Of a stretch of DNA of 64,000 nt, positions 33,770 through 42,815 are shown in pieces. The notes beneath the pieces were generated by a model, which saw nothing but the letters and a program-made list of their open reading frames with translations, did not search any database and was not told where the DNA came from. The position numbers were made by a program, and so were the translations under genes. Source of the DNA: Henriciella algicola (GTDB lineage: Bacteria > Pseudomonadota > Alphaproteobacteria > Caulobacterales > Hyphomonadaceae); the NCBI RefSeq assembly GCF_003576245.1, contig NZ_QWGA01000008.1, positions 310,001-374,000 of the forward strand. Reading direction: 5' to 3'. Numbering within the stretch: position 1 is the stretch's first letter; the number at the start of each line of letters is the position of its first letter.

Positions 33770-35365
33770 ATGTATCGTTTTCTTCCGCTCTTCGCTTCGC
33801 TCTCCATGCTCGCGCTGTTTTGCGCGATGATCCCGGTCAGCTCATTCTTCTGGATCGGCGTCATCCTGATGGGCGGGCTATCGGCGCTCGGCCTCTATGA
33901 TTTCTTCCAGACGCGCCACACGCTGTGGCGAAATTTCCCGATCGCGGCCCGCATTCGCTGGATCGCGGAAGAGCTGCGCCCCTTCTTCCGCTCCTATATC
34001 GTCGAAAGCGACACGGAGGGGCGGCCCTTCAACCATGAAGAGCGCGCCATGGTGTATCGCCGGGCCAAGGATGTCTCATCGGTGGAGCCGTTTGGCAGCC
34101 AGCTGGATATCGACAACCCGCCCTATGAGTGGCTGTCCCATTCCATCGCGGCGCGCCATCCAAAGAATAAAGATCCGCGCGTGAAGGTCGGTGCGCCGGG
34201 CACCGCCAAGCCGTATGAAGCAAGTGTCCTGAATATCTCTGCCATGAGTTTCGGGTCGCTCGGTGCACACGCCATCGAAGCGCTGAACCGTGGCGCGGCG
34301 AAGGGCGGCTTCTATCACGACACCGGCGAGGGCGGCGTTTCCAAATATCACCGCGCGGGCGGCGGCGACTTGGTCTGGGAACTCGGCTCAGGCTATTTCG
34401 GCTGCCGCGCGAAAGATGGCGGCTTTGACCCGGCCCGCTTTGCCGATGTGGCGGCGGATGACCAGGTCAAGATGATCGAGATCAAGCTCAGCCAGGGCGC
34501 AAAGCCCGGCCATGGCGGCGTCCTGCCGGGCAATAAGGTCACCGCAGAGATTGCCGAGGCCCGCGGCATCCCGATCGGTGAGACCTGCTATTCGCCTGCG
34601 GCTCACACGGCATTCTCCACGCCCAAAGAGATGATGGATTTCATTGCCCAGCTACGTGAGCTTTCGGGTGGCAAACCGGTGGGCATCAAGCTCTGCGTCG
34701 GCAATCGCTGGGAAGTGCTCGCGCTCTGCAAGGCGATGCGGCAGACGGGTATCATGCCGGACTTCGTCGTTGTCGACGGCGCGGAAGGCGGCACGGGCGC
34801 GGCCCCGGCAGAGTTCATGGACCATATTGGCGCACCGCTCCGTCAGGGGCTTGTCCTTGTCCGCAATGCGCTGGTCGGCTGCGACCTCAAACAACATGTC
34901 CGCGTCGCCGCCAGTGGCAAGCAGATCTCGGCTTTCTCCATGGCCGCGTCGATGGCGCTCGGTGCGGACTGGATCAATACGGCGCGCGGTTTCATGTTCT
35001 CGCTGGGCTGTATCCAGTCGCTCAACTGCCACAACAATACTTGCCCGACCGGTATCGCGACGACGGACAAGGGCCGCCAGCGTGGTCTCGTCATCCCGGA
35101 AAAGGCAGAGCGCGTCTACAATTTCCACCGCAACACGATCAAGGCGCTGATGGAGGTCGTGGGCGCGGCCGGGTGTGAGCATCCGGGCGAGCTGACGCCG
35201 CGCCACATCATGCACAAGGTCACACAGGACGTCGCCCAGCCGGCACACCGTGCCTACAATCTGCTGGAGCCGGGGGTGCTGATCTCCGGCGCCGAGGACA
35301 CGCATCTCGCGCGTGAATGGGGCATGGCGCAGGCCGATAGCTTTGCGCCGCTCCGGCTCGATTAG
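33770..35365 (+). CDS. membrane-anchored FMN-binding glutamate synthase-like protein
   Basis: 531 residues from the ATG at 33770; the frame opens at 33740. Two N-terminal hydrophobic segments (~3-22 and ~24-43) precede a glutamate-synthase central/FMN domain. It shows VLNISAMSFGSLGAHAIEAL, a GHGGVLPGNKVT loop, VVVDGAEGGTGAAPAEFMDH, and a Cys triad C-x5-C-x4-C (CIQSLNCHNNTC) that can bind a 3Fe-4S cluster. The amidotransferase domain is absent, as in the archaeal-type GltB-like family. It may use ammonia or act in another redox step; no partner gene is nearby. Confidence 0.85.
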   Translation: MYRFLPLFASLSMLALFCAMIPVSSFFWIGVILMGGLSALGLYDFFQTRHTLWRNFPIAARIRWIAEELRPFFRSYIVESDTEGRPFNHEERAMVYRRAKDVSSVEPFGSQLDIDNPPYEWLSHSIAARHPKNKDPRVKVGAPGTAKPYEASVLNISAMSFGSLGAHAIEALNRGAAKGGFYHDTGEGGVSKYHRAGGGDLVWELGSGYFGCRAKDGGFDPARFADVAADDQVKMIEIKLSQGAKPGHGGVLPGNKVTAEIAEARGIPIGETCYSPAAHTAFSTPKEMMDFIAQLRELSGGKPVGIKLCVGNRWEVLALCKAMRQTGIMPDFVVVDGAEGGTGAAPAEFMDHIGAPLRQGLVLVRNALVGCDLKQHVRVAASGKQISAFSMAASMALGADWINTARGFMFSLGCIQSLNCHNNTCPTGIATTDKGRQRGLVIPEKAERVYNFHRNTIKALMEVVGAAGCEHPGELTPRHIMHKVTQDVAQPAHRAYNLLEPGVLISGAEDTHLAREWGMAQADSFAPLRLD

Positions 35366-35368
35366 ACT

Positions 35369-37342
35369 CTACTGCGTTGCTGAGAAGGCCGCGCCGACAT
35401 CACGGTAGAAAGCGATGCGCCTGCGTGTCTGCGGCGACAGCGTCACGAGCGAGCCGGCACCTGCCAGCGGCTGAGGCTCCAGCTCCTCATGGGCGATCAC
35501 CATCATGTCATGCCAGAGCGTTGCCGGAAGGCCGCCGCCAGTGACGCGGGTCATTGGCGTATCGTCATCATTGCCGACCCAGACACCGCCAAGCCGTGCG
35601 GCTGAAAAGCCCACAAACCATGCATCGCGCCAGTCCTGGCTGGTGCCCGTTTTGCCTGCAACCTGCCAGCCTTCAAGCTGGGCGCGCTTGCCCGTGCCAT
35701 CGGTGATGACGCGCTCCATCATGGCGACCATGGTCTCAGCATCGCGCTGGTTCATCACGCGCTGGGGGTCGTAGGCCGGGCGCTCATAAAGAACATCGCC
35801 GCGCGAATTTGAAATACGCTCGATAAGGTATGGATCGACCCGCGTGCCCCCGGTCATGAAAGCACCATAGGCGCGCACGAGATCGCGCAAATTCATGCCC
35901 TGGCTGCCCAGTGCGATGGACGGGAAGGGCTGGAACTCCCCGCTCACGCCGAGCGACTTGATGAGGGAGATGATATTCTCCTCACCGACTTCCTGACCAA
36001 GCTGGGCGGCGATGGTGTTGACCGAATCCTGCAGCGCTTCGGTCAGTGTCATTGGCCCCGCATAATTGCGCGAGTAGTTCTGCGGCGACCATCCATCGAT
36101 CGTCGTCGGCTGATCCCGGCGTACATCATAGGGCGTCAGCCCCTGACGGATCGCGGCGGCATAGACGAAGGGTTTGAAGGAAGAACCCGGCTGGCGGCGC
36201 GCCTGCGTCGCCCGGTTGAACTGGTTCTCGGTGTAATCGACGCCGCCATACATGGCGAGGATACGGCCCTTTTCATCCATCAGAATGCCGGCTGCCTGAC
36301 CTGCATTCTGGCCAGCGCCTTCCTCTTCCATACGCTTGTCAAAGGCGTCGTTAATGCGCGCCTGAAGGTCCGCTTCGATGGTCAGCGTGACGACCAGGTC
36401 GCCCGGCAGGCTAGGCAGGATCTCGTTCACGCGTTCAGTGGCGGCATCTAGGGCATAGCCAAACTGCGGGTCACGGGCAGGCGGCTCAGCCAGCTCCACT
36501 TCTTCTGCAGCGGCGCGCGCGGCTTGAGACTCAGACAGGAAGCCAGCCGCAACCATTTCGCGAAGAACATAGGACTGACGCTGCTTTGCATCGGTCATGT
36601 TATTGGTCAGCGCTAGGCGGGACGGGGCCTGCGGCAGCGTGGCCAGTAGGGACGCTTCGCCAACGGTCAGCTCTTCAGGCGCCTTGCCGAAATAGAAGCG
36701 CGACGCTGCGCCAAGGCCGTAGAAGCCGGCACCGAAATAGATACGGTTGAGGTAGAGCTCGAGGATCTCATCCTTGGAAAGACGCTCTTCCAGCTCCCGC
36801 GCAAGGCGCACTTCCTGCGCCTTCCTGCGAAGGGTCTGTTCTGGCGTCAGGACAAGGTTCTTGATCAGCTGTTGGGTAATAGTCGACGCACCGGAAACCG
36901 TCTCACCGGACGTGAAGTTCGCCCAGGCCGCGCGGATGATGGCCTGCGTATCGGCGCCATTATGCTCATAGAAGCGCTTGTCTTCAGCGGCGATAAAGGC
37001 CTGTGCCACATGCGGAGGTAGTTCCTCGACGCGTACGGCGCGGCCATAGCGCGGGCCCCGGATCGCAATTGTATCGCCGTCGCGGTCGACAAATTCGATG
37101 GCTTGCTCGCGGCCTTTTGCCCAGAGCTGCTCTGTGGTCGGCAGGCTCGGCATGCCGCGATAGAGGCTCTGGACATAGATCCAGCCTGCCAGCAGCCCGA
37201 TCACCATCAGGGCGAAGATGGCCACGAGGCTCCATGTCAGGATTGGGCGGCCTGCCAATATGCCGCGCCCGGAGCTGCGCTCGCGGCCGTCATAGGTCGG
37301 CGGGCGATCCCCTGGCGATCCGAAGTTCGATTTGCCGGCCAA
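35369..37342 (-). CDS. penicillin-binding protein 1A (bifunctional glycosyltransferase/transpeptidase)
   Basis: 657 residues. An N-terminal cytoplasmic segment, one membrane helix (~34-56), a GT51 glycosyltransferase domain and a penicillin-binding transpeptidase domain. GT51 shows AFIAAEDKRFYEHNGAD with the catalytic Glu and STITQQLIKNLVLTPEQTLR, RKAQEVRLARELE. The transpeptidase has PGSSFKPFVYAAA (SxxK, nucleophile Ser), SVNT (SxN) and KTGTSQDW (KTG). It polymerises and cross-links peptidoglycan. The gene converges with the GltB-like gene, only 3 bp apart. No outer-membrane activator is visible nearby. Confidence 0.95.
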   Translation of the reverse strand: MAGKSNFGSPGDRPPTYDGRERSSGRGILAGRPILTWSLVAIFALMVIGLLAGWIYVQSLYRGMPSLPTTEQLWAKGREQAIEFVDRDGDTIAIRGPRYGRAVRVEELPPHVAQAFIAAEDKRFYEHNGADTQAIIRAAWANFTSGETVSGASTITQQLIKNLVLTPEQTLRRKAQEVRLARELEERLSKDEILELYLNRIYFGAGFYGLGAASRFYFGKAPEELTVGEASLLATLPQAPSRLALTNNMTDAKQRQSYVLREMVAAGFLSESQAARAAAEEVELAEPPARDPQFGYALDAATERVNEILPSLPGDLVVTLTIEADLQARINDAFDKRMEEEGAGQNAGQAAGILMDEKGRILAMYGGVDYTENQFNRATQARRQPGSSFKPFVYAAAIRQGLTPYDVRRDQPTTIDGWSPQNYSRNYAGPMTLTEALQDSVNTIAAQLGQEVGEENIISLIKSLGVSGEFQPFPSIALGSQGMNLRDLVRAYGAFMTGGTRVDPYLIERISNSRGDVLYERPAYDPQRVMNQRDAETMVAMMERVITDGTGKRAQLEGWQVAGKTGTSQDWRDAWFVGFSAARLGGVWVGNDDDTPMTRVTGGGLPATLWHDMMVIAHEELEPQPLAGAGSLVTLSPQTRRRIAFYRDVGAAFSATQ

Positions 37343-37458
37343 GTGGGTCCTTACCTGAGAATAGCGAGCGAGATTGCCCGCGCATCATGGCTTTAAATGG
37401 GGCAGGGTGAAGGCGGTATGAATGTCAGAAATGCTGACAGGCGCAATACGTTGCAAAT

Positions 37459-37995
37459 TCAGCGCAGCGGCGGCGGACAGTCTGCGCCGTCAGGGCGGCG
37501 GCGGCCCGGTGCGGCACGCCTGGCGAGCACGTCCGCGAGCGCCAGCCGGTTCTCGATCATCTCCACGCTGTGACGCTTGTCGACGCAACTGATCGGCTCG
37601 CCCGTGTCAGACGCGATCAGGATCGCCATGCCTGTATAGCCGCCATACCAGTCCCAGATATAATCAGCCTTGTGAAAGCTGAGCAGGGCTTTCGACGCAT
37701 CAATCGTGGCTTGCCGGCTGTCAGAGCCTGAGCGCAGATGCGTAAGGTCGATCGTGACCAGCTCGACATCCTCTCCTGTGACGCTTTCCAGCGCGCGGCT
37801 GAGCTTTGGCTCGAAGATGCGGCAGGACACGCACCAGTCGGCTGTCAGATTGACCACTTTGACCGGCGCCTGCGCGGCGCTTGTGCAGACCGGCAGCAAC
37901 AGGAATGCCGTCAAAAATTTCGCTGGGCTGGCTATTTGTAACCAGCGGCGCAGCTGTCTATGACGAGACTGTAATAACGATAACAGGGCGAGCAT
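37459..37995 (-). CDS. thioredoxin-like protein with probable signal peptide
   Basis: About 178 residues from the ATG at 37995, which shares CATG with the divergent AGCS start. A TTG at 37914 (MTAFLLLPVCTSAAQA) would give a neat signal peptide and is a serious alternative. The thioredoxin-like domain shows VKVVNLTADWCVSCRIFEPK, with a CVSC redox motif. Later parts (SKALLSFHKADYIWDWYGGY) replace the usual cis-Pro segment, so disulfide activity is not certain. It may act in the periplasm on disulfides. The C-terminal ~20 residues are Pro/Arg-rich. Confidence 0.65.
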   Translation of the reverse strand: MLALLSLLQSRHRQLRRWLQIASPAKFLTAFLLLPVCTSAAQAPVKVVNLTADWCVSCRIFEPKLSRALESVTGEDVELVTIDLTHLRSGSDSRQATIDASKALLSFHKADYIWDWYGGYTGMAILIASDTGEPISCVDKRHSVEMIENRLALADVLARRAAPGRRRPDGADCPPPLR

Positions 37996-39433
37996 GCTGA
38001 ATTTTCTGAACGACCTCATCAACGGCAAAATTCTCATCGCCGTTCTCATTCCACTGGGTCTTATTTTTACCATCTGGTCCAGAGGGGTACAGTTCAGGCT
38101 GTTCGGGTCCATGTTTTCCGTCCTTGGACAGGGGTTCCAGCACGAAACGGACCAACCGTCATCCTTTCAGGCGCTGGCACTGTCAGTCGCAGGCCGCGTC
38201 GGTGGCGGCAATATCGCCGGTGTGGCCGCTGCGCTGGCGATTGGCGGGCCGGGCGCGATCTTCTGGATGTGGGTGGTCGGCCTCGTCGGCATGGCGACCA
38301 GCTATTTCGAATGTACGCTTGCGCAGGTCTACAAACAGAAAGAGCCGAATGGCGATTTTCGCGGTGGTCCGGCCTATTACATCAAGCATGGTCTTGGAAA
38401 GAAACTCGGCAAGGCAGGCCCCGTCCTCGGCTTCGTGTATTCCCTGCTTCTGCTCGTAACCTTCGGCTTCGCGTTCATCTGCTTCCAGAGCTTTGCGACC
38501 ACCAGTTCCATGGAGTCGGCCTTCGGTGCGGAGCGCCTCTGGTCGGGCATCGGGCTGGCGGTTGTGGTCGGCCTCGTCATCTTTGGCGGCGTGCGCCGGA
38601 TCGCCAGTGTGGCGGAGTTTGTTGTGCCAGCCATGGCGGTTTTCTATGCGCTGCTGGGCCTGTTTGTTCTGGTCACGCACCTGCCGCAGATACCGGGCGC
38701 CCTCGCCATGATCGTCACCAGCGCTTTCGGGTTCAATGAGGCGATTGGCGGGGGCATGGGCATCGCCATCATGATGGGGGTGGACCGCGGACTGTTCTCG
38801 AACGAGGCGGGCCTCGGCTCGGCCCCGAACGTGGCCGCTGCGGCCTATGTGGAACATCCGGCCCAGCAGGGCATGGTGCAATCGCTTTCGGTATTCATCG
38901 ACACGATCATTATGTGCACGGTGACCGCGCTCATCATTCTCTTGTCGGCGCAGAGCTATTTTGGCGTGGACGATGCAACGCAGGGCGTGCTGACGCAGCT
39001 CGCGCTGGCTGACCATACCGGCATCTGGGCAGAGTATTTCATCGCCGTGGCGCTGTTCCTCTTCGCCTTCTCCTCGATCATGTATTCCTACTATCTCGGG
39101 GAGAATGCGGTTGACTACTACATCCCGAACAACCGCGTCGCGGTCTATGTCTACCGCTTCATCGTGATCGGTTTTGTCGTGCTTGGGGCGAAGGTGAGCC
39201 TTGGTGAAGTGCTGAGCTTCTCCAGCCTGACCATGGGGCTGCTGGCGATGGTGAACCTCTTCGCCGTGGCGCTCCTCTTCCCAATCGGACTGCGGATCAT
39301 GAAGGATTTCGACGCCCAGCGGAAAGCCGGCGTGAAAGTCCCAATCTTCGACCCGGACAAATTCAGCGATCTCAATATCGACAAGTCGGCCTGGCAGCTG
39401 ACCGAACGCCCCGGCGGGCCCGCAGACTCATAG
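37994..39433 (+). CDS. alanine/glycine:cation symporter family (AGCS) transporter
   Basis: 479 residues with about 10-11 membrane segments. Sodium- or proton-driven uptake of alanine or glycine is the family function. Signature regions are SVAGRVGGGNIAGVAAALAI, GPGAIFWMWVVGLVGMATSY, and MGVDRGLFSNEAGLGSAPNV. The start ATG at 37994 overlaps the divergent thioredoxin-like start. A hairpin (39451-39470) and repeats follow. Confidence 0.92.
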   Translation: MLNFLNDLINGKILIAVLIPLGLIFTIWSRGVQFRLFGSMFSVLGQGFQHETDQPSSFQALALSVAGRVGGGNIAGVAAALAIGGPGAIFWMWVVGLVGMATSYFECTLAQVYKQKEPNGDFRGGPAYYIKHGLGKKLGKAGPVLGFVYSLLLLVTFGFAFICFQSFATTSSMESAFGAERLWSGIGLAVVVGLVIFGGVRRIASVAEFVVPAMAVFYALLGLFVLVTHLPQIPGALAMIVTSAFGFNEAIGGGMGIAIMMGVDRGLFSNEAGLGSAPNVAAAAYVEHPAQQGMVQSLSVFIDTIIMCTVTALIILLSAQSYFGVDDATQGVLTQLALADHTGIWAEYFIAVALFLFAFSSIMYSYYLGENAVDYYIPNNRVAVYVYRFIVIGFVVLGAKVSLGEVLSFSSLTMGLLAMVNLFAVALLFPIGLRIMKDFDAQRKAGVKVPIFDPDKFSDLNIDKSAWQLTERPGGPADS

Positions 39434-39450
39434 CGCTGGCCCCACCCCGA

Positions 39451-39653
39451 CCCTCTCCAGAGGGGAGGGGGCTATGGTCTTAGATGTCATGCAGAGGCGC
39501 CCGCGTGGTTCGACTTCGCTCACCATGCGGGCTTCTTCTGACGTCGCTAAAGGCCGCATGGTGAGCGAAGTCGAACCACAGGCCGCTGGTAAAACGTTTA
39601 AGCGAGACCCAACGCCATCCCCCGCCCAGTTTCTCCTGAGCTTGTCGAAGGAG
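39451..39653. repeat. repeat-rich gap: hairpin, family A full copy and half-site
   Basis: CCCTCTCC-aga-GGGGAGGG (39452-39470) follows the AGCS stop. A 26-bp perfect inverted repeat lies at 39505-39530 and 39554-39579 (loop 23 bases; arm contains GGTTCGACTTCGCTCACCAT). A half-site, CTCCTGAGCTTGTCGAAGGAG, is at 39633-39653. This is the region between two converging genes (AGCS and purB), so it may terminate both. Confidence 0.75.
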
Positions 39654-39669
39654 GGAAAGCAGGGTGGGA

Positions 39670-40962
39670 CTAGTTGAACACCCGGTCGAAGATCAGGTCG
39701 ACGCGCTTGAAGTGGTAGTCGAGGTCGAACAGCGCTTCGAGCTCAGCATCGCTGAGTTTTGAGGAAACCTCTTCATCGCCTTTCAGGAAGTCGAGGAACG
39801 CCCCTTCACCCGCCCAGGTGCGCATCGCGTTGCGCTGGACGAGGCGGTAGGAATCCTCACGGCTGACACCGGCCTCGACCAGGGCGAGCAGCACGCGCTG
39901 TGAATTATGCAAGCCGCCAAGACGCATCATGTTGGACATCATACGTTCTGGATAGATCAGCAGGTTCTCAACGACGCCCGCGAGGCGATGCAGCGCGAAA
40001 TCCATATGGATTGTCGCATCAGGACCAATTCCGCGCTCGACCGACGAGTGCGAGATGTCCCGCTCATGCCAAAGGGCGACGTTCTCCAGCGCAGGGGTCA
40101 CAGCCGAGCGGATCAGGCGCGCAAGGCCCGTCAGGTTCTCGGTCAGCACCGGGTTGCGCTTGTGCGGCATGGCGGAGCTGCCCTTCTGGCCCTTGGAGAA
40201 GAATTCTTCGGCTTCCAGAACTTCGGTGCGCTGCACGTGGCGGATCTCGGTCGCAAGACGCTCCACTGATGAGGCAATGACGCCCAGCGTTGCAAAGAAC
40301 ATGGCGTGACGGTCGCGTGGAATGACCTGCGTCGACACAGGCTCTGCAGCGAGGCCGAGCTTTTCGGCGACATGCTCCTCAACGCGCGGATCGATATTGG
40401 CGAACGTGCCGACAGCGCCTGAAATGGCGCAGGTCGCGACTTCCTTGCGCGCCGCGACGAGGCGCTCACGGCCACGCGCGAACTCTGCATAGAAAGTCGC
40501 CAGCGTGACACCAAAGGTCGTCGGCTCTGCGTGGATGCCGTGGCTGCGGCCAATCTTTGGCGTGTACTTGTGCTCTTCGGCACGCTTCTTCAGCGCGGCC
40601 AGAACGCGGTCCATACCGACCAGAAGCAGGTCAGAGGCGCGCACAAGCTGAACATTGAGGCAGGTATCGAGCACGTCAGAGGAGGTCATGCCCTTGTGCA
40701 GGAAGCGGGCAGGCTCTCCGACATGTTCGGCAACGTTGGTCAGGAAGGCGATGACGTCATGTTTGACCTCTGCTTCGATCTCATCGATGCGGGCGACTTC
40801 AAAGCTCGCCTTGTCGCGAACAGCCTTCGAGGTGCCAGCCGGGATCTGGCCCAGCTCTTCCATGGCTTCGGCGGCGAGTGTCTCGATCTCCAGCCAGATG
40901 CCGTACTTGCTTTCAGGCGACCAGATCGCGGTCATCTCCGGGCGGGCATAGCGTTCAATCAT
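39670..40962 (-). CDS. purB: adenylosuccinate lyase
   Basis: 430 residues; acts twice in purine synthesis, releasing fumarate from SAICAR and from adenylosuccinate. Visible are [20 protein letters not shown], the [20 protein letters not shown] region with catalytic His, the fumarate-lyase signature [20 protein letters not shown], and [20 protein letters not shown]. Standard length. Its neighbour on the plus strand is the AGCS transporter; upstream, after a 203-bp repeat-filled gap, is the ispH stop. Confidence 0.96.
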   Translation of the reverse strand: MIERYARPEMTAIWSPESKYGIWLEIETLAAEAMEELGQIPAGTSKAVRDKASFEVARIDEIEAEVKHDVIAFLTNVAEHVGEPARFLHKGMTSSDVLDTCLNVQLVRASDLLLVGMDRVLAALKKRAEEHKYTPKIGRSHGIHAEPTTFGVTLATFYAEFARGRERLVAARKEVATCAISGAVGTFANIDPRVEEHVAEKLGLAAEPVSTQVIPRDRHAMFFATLGVIASSVERLATEIRHVQRTEVLEAEEFFSKGQKGSSAMPHKRNPVLTENLTGLARLIRSAVTPALENVALWHERDISHSSVERGIGPDATIHMDFALHRLAGVVENLLIYPERMMSNMMRLGGLHNSQRVLLALVEAGVSREDSYRLVQRNAMRTWAGEGAFLDFLKGDEEVSSKLSDAELEALFDLDYHFKRVDLIFDRVFN

Positions 40963-41045
40963 GTCGGGCCTCTCTCGCGCTTATGGCGCGGGTTCTACGC
41001 GCGCAGGCGAGAGTCGCAAGGTTTCGAATGCTGGAAAATCACAAG

Positions 41046-41165
41046 AGCCCCCTCCGCCCTGCCGGGCACCTCCCCCGCAAGCGGAGGAGGCTGGCACAAC
41101 ATCAGTGGCAATTCTTCTTCCCCCGCCCGCGGGGGAAGTTGCCCGCGAATGCGGGTCGATGGGGG
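41046..41165. repeat. GC-rich hairpin repeats in the purB-ispH gap
   Basis: Two GC-rich dyads: CCTCCGC (~41049) pairing with GCGGAGG (~41083), and CCCCCGC-ccgc-GGGGG-type stem (41123-41138) followed by GCGAATGCGGGTCGATGGGG. They look like multi-copy extragenic palindromes. No gene is visible between 40963 and 41165. Confidence 0.5.
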
Positions 41166-42116
41166 CTAAACCTCCGCAGCGAGCACGCGCGGGAGTTTGA
41201 AAGTCACGGTCTCTTTCGCAGTCGTGACGTGCTCGACTTCAATGTCGAAGCGGGCGCGGCAGGCGGCTATGAGGCCCTGGACGAGGTCTTCAGGCGCCGA
41301 CGCACCGGCGGTCAGACCCAGCGTGCCAACACCTTCAAACCAGTCCCATTCGACATTCGCCGCACTGGCAACGAGGCGCGAATCCTTTGCCCCGGCGCGC
41401 AGGGCCACCTCGACGAGGCGTTTGGAGTTGGAAGACGTCTCCGCCCCGATGACCAGAAAGAGGTCACATCCATCCGCCATTGCCTTTACCGCTTCCTGAC
41501 GGTTGGTTGTGGCATAGCAGATATCTTCCTTATGCGGGGTTGCAATGCCCGGGAAACGGTCCTGGAGGATGCTGACAATGTCGGCGGTGTCGTCGACGGA
41601 CAGCGTGGTCTGGGTGACGAAGGCGACATTCGCCGCATCGCGCGGCTCGAAAGCGCGGGCATCGTCTTCGGTTTCTATCAGCGCAATGGCGCCGTCCGGC
41701 AGCTGCCCCATCGTGCCGATGACTTCCGGGTGGCCTGCATGGCCGATCAGCACGATTTCCTTGCCTGCCCTGTGATGGCGCTCTGCCTCGACATGGACCT
41801 TCGAAACGAGTGGGCAGGTCGCATCGACATAGACCATATTGCGCCGCTCTGCCTCTGCCGGCACGGCCTTGGGCACGCCATGGGCGGAAAAGACGACAGG
41901 CCGGTCAGGCGGGCACTCATCCAGTTCTTCGACAAAGACAGCGCCAAGCGATTCGAGCCGTGAGACCACGTGCTGATTGTGCACGATCTCATGGCGCACA
42001 TAGACGGGTGCGCCCCACTTGCCGAGGGCTTCCTCGACAATCTGGATGGCCCTGTCGACGCCTGCACAGAAGCCGCGCGGAGCGGCGAGCCTGATTTGCA
42101 GTTTTTGGCGGTCCAT
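41166..42116 (-). CDS. ispH: 4-hydroxy-3-methylbut-2-enyl diphosphate reductase
   Basis: Last step of the MEP isoprenoid pathway: makes isopentenyl and dimethylallyl diphosphate. 316 residues from the ATG at 42116 ([20 protein letters not shown]); the frame opens further upstream. The three Cys ligands of the 4Fe-4S cluster are seen in [19 protein letters not shown] and [15 protein letters not shown]. His-containing motifs [10 protein letters not shown] and [11 protein letters not shown] are present. It is divergent from the lipoprotein gene at 42234, with a 117-bp shared promoter region. Confidence 0.95.
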   Translation of the reverse strand: MDRQKLQIRLAAPRGFCAGVDRAIQIVEEALGKWGAPVYVRHEIVHNQHVVSRLESLGAVFVEELDECPPDRPVVFSAHGVPKAVPAEAERRNMVYVDATCPLVSKVHVEAERHHRAGKEIVLIGHAGHPEVIGTMGQLPDGAIALIETEDDARAFEPRDAANVAFVTQTTLSVDDTADIVSILQDRFPGIATPHKEDICYATTNRQEAVKAMADGCDLFLVIGAETSSNSKRLVEVALRAGAKDSRLVASAANVEWDWFEGVGTLGLTAGASAPEDLVQGLIAACRARFDIEVEHVTTAKETVTFKLPRVLAAEV

Positions 42117-42233
42117 AAAAATCCTCCTGCACACGACGCAGATGGGGCGTTGCGCCATTTGCTGGTGCCCGGTAACACTGCATCTCTTACATGGACAGCC
42201 TCGCCCGCGAGGCCAAGACCACAAGGCATGATT

Positions 42234-42791
42234 ATGCGCGTTCTAGCTGTACTTGCTGCCGGACTTATGCTCGCGGCCTGCGGAAGCAACCCTCTCACGC
42301 GGGCGCTGGATTCGCGCCAGAATGCGGGGCCGTGCCCGCCTGTCGCCGCGCTCTACGATGCCTCGCGCATTGTCGAGTTTTCTGGCGACAGCAACTCGTT
42401 CAACGAAATCTCCTATACCGGCGAGATCACCGGCGTAGAGCTTGTCTGCCGCTATCTCGACGATCAGCCGATGCGCGCCGAAGTCGAGATCGACTTCGCA
42501 TTCGGCAAAGGCCCGCAAGCGGATTCGAACCGACATACCTATCGTTACTGGGTCGCCGTGACACGCCGCAGCTCCAAGGTTCTGGCCAAGCAGTACTTCA
42601 CGGTCGATGCGAATTTCGCTGGCAACACGGTCGATGGCCGCCGCGAAGTCATTCAGGACATTCTGGTGCCGCGCGCTGATGAGACGATTTCGGGGTCGAA
42701 CTTCGAAGTGATTGTCGGCTTCGATCTCACCGATGAGCAGCTTGCCTTCAACCGTGAAGGCCGCCGCTTCCGCCTCGACGCCGGCAGCTGA
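42234..42791 (+). CDS. lipoprotein of unknown function
   Basis: 185 residues starting [20 protein letters not shown], a lipoprotein signal with Cys at residue 16. I chose the ATG at 42234 (AAGG 7 bases before) over the ATG at 42228. The mature part is beta-rich ([20 protein letters not shown], then [18 protein letters not shown]-like strands). Overlap with the family of small alphaproteobacterial lipoproteins is plausible, but I do not recognise it. It is followed 24 bp later by argS. Confidence 0.7.
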   Translation: MRVLAVLAAGLMLAACGSNPLTRALDSRQNAGPCPPVAALYDASRIVEFSGDSNSFNEISYTGEITGVELVCRYLDDQPMRAEVEIDFAFGKGPQADSNRHTYRYWVAVTRRSSKVLAKQYFTVDANFAGNTVDGRREVIQDILVPRADETISGSNFEVIVGFDLTDEQLAFNREGRRFRLDAGS

Positions 42792-42815
42792 CACTAGAAA
42801 CTTCCGGAAACGGCC

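Noticed and set aside
33622-33864. An 80-codon minus-strand frame between the dehydrogenase and the GltB-like gene
   Set aside because: It overlaps the GltB-like N terminus in antisense and has no recognisable feature or ribosome-binding site.
42520-42535. GGATTCGAACC resembles a reverse-strand tRNA T-arm
   Set aside because: It lies inside the lipoprotein coding frame and no acceptor, D or anticodon stems can be found around it.
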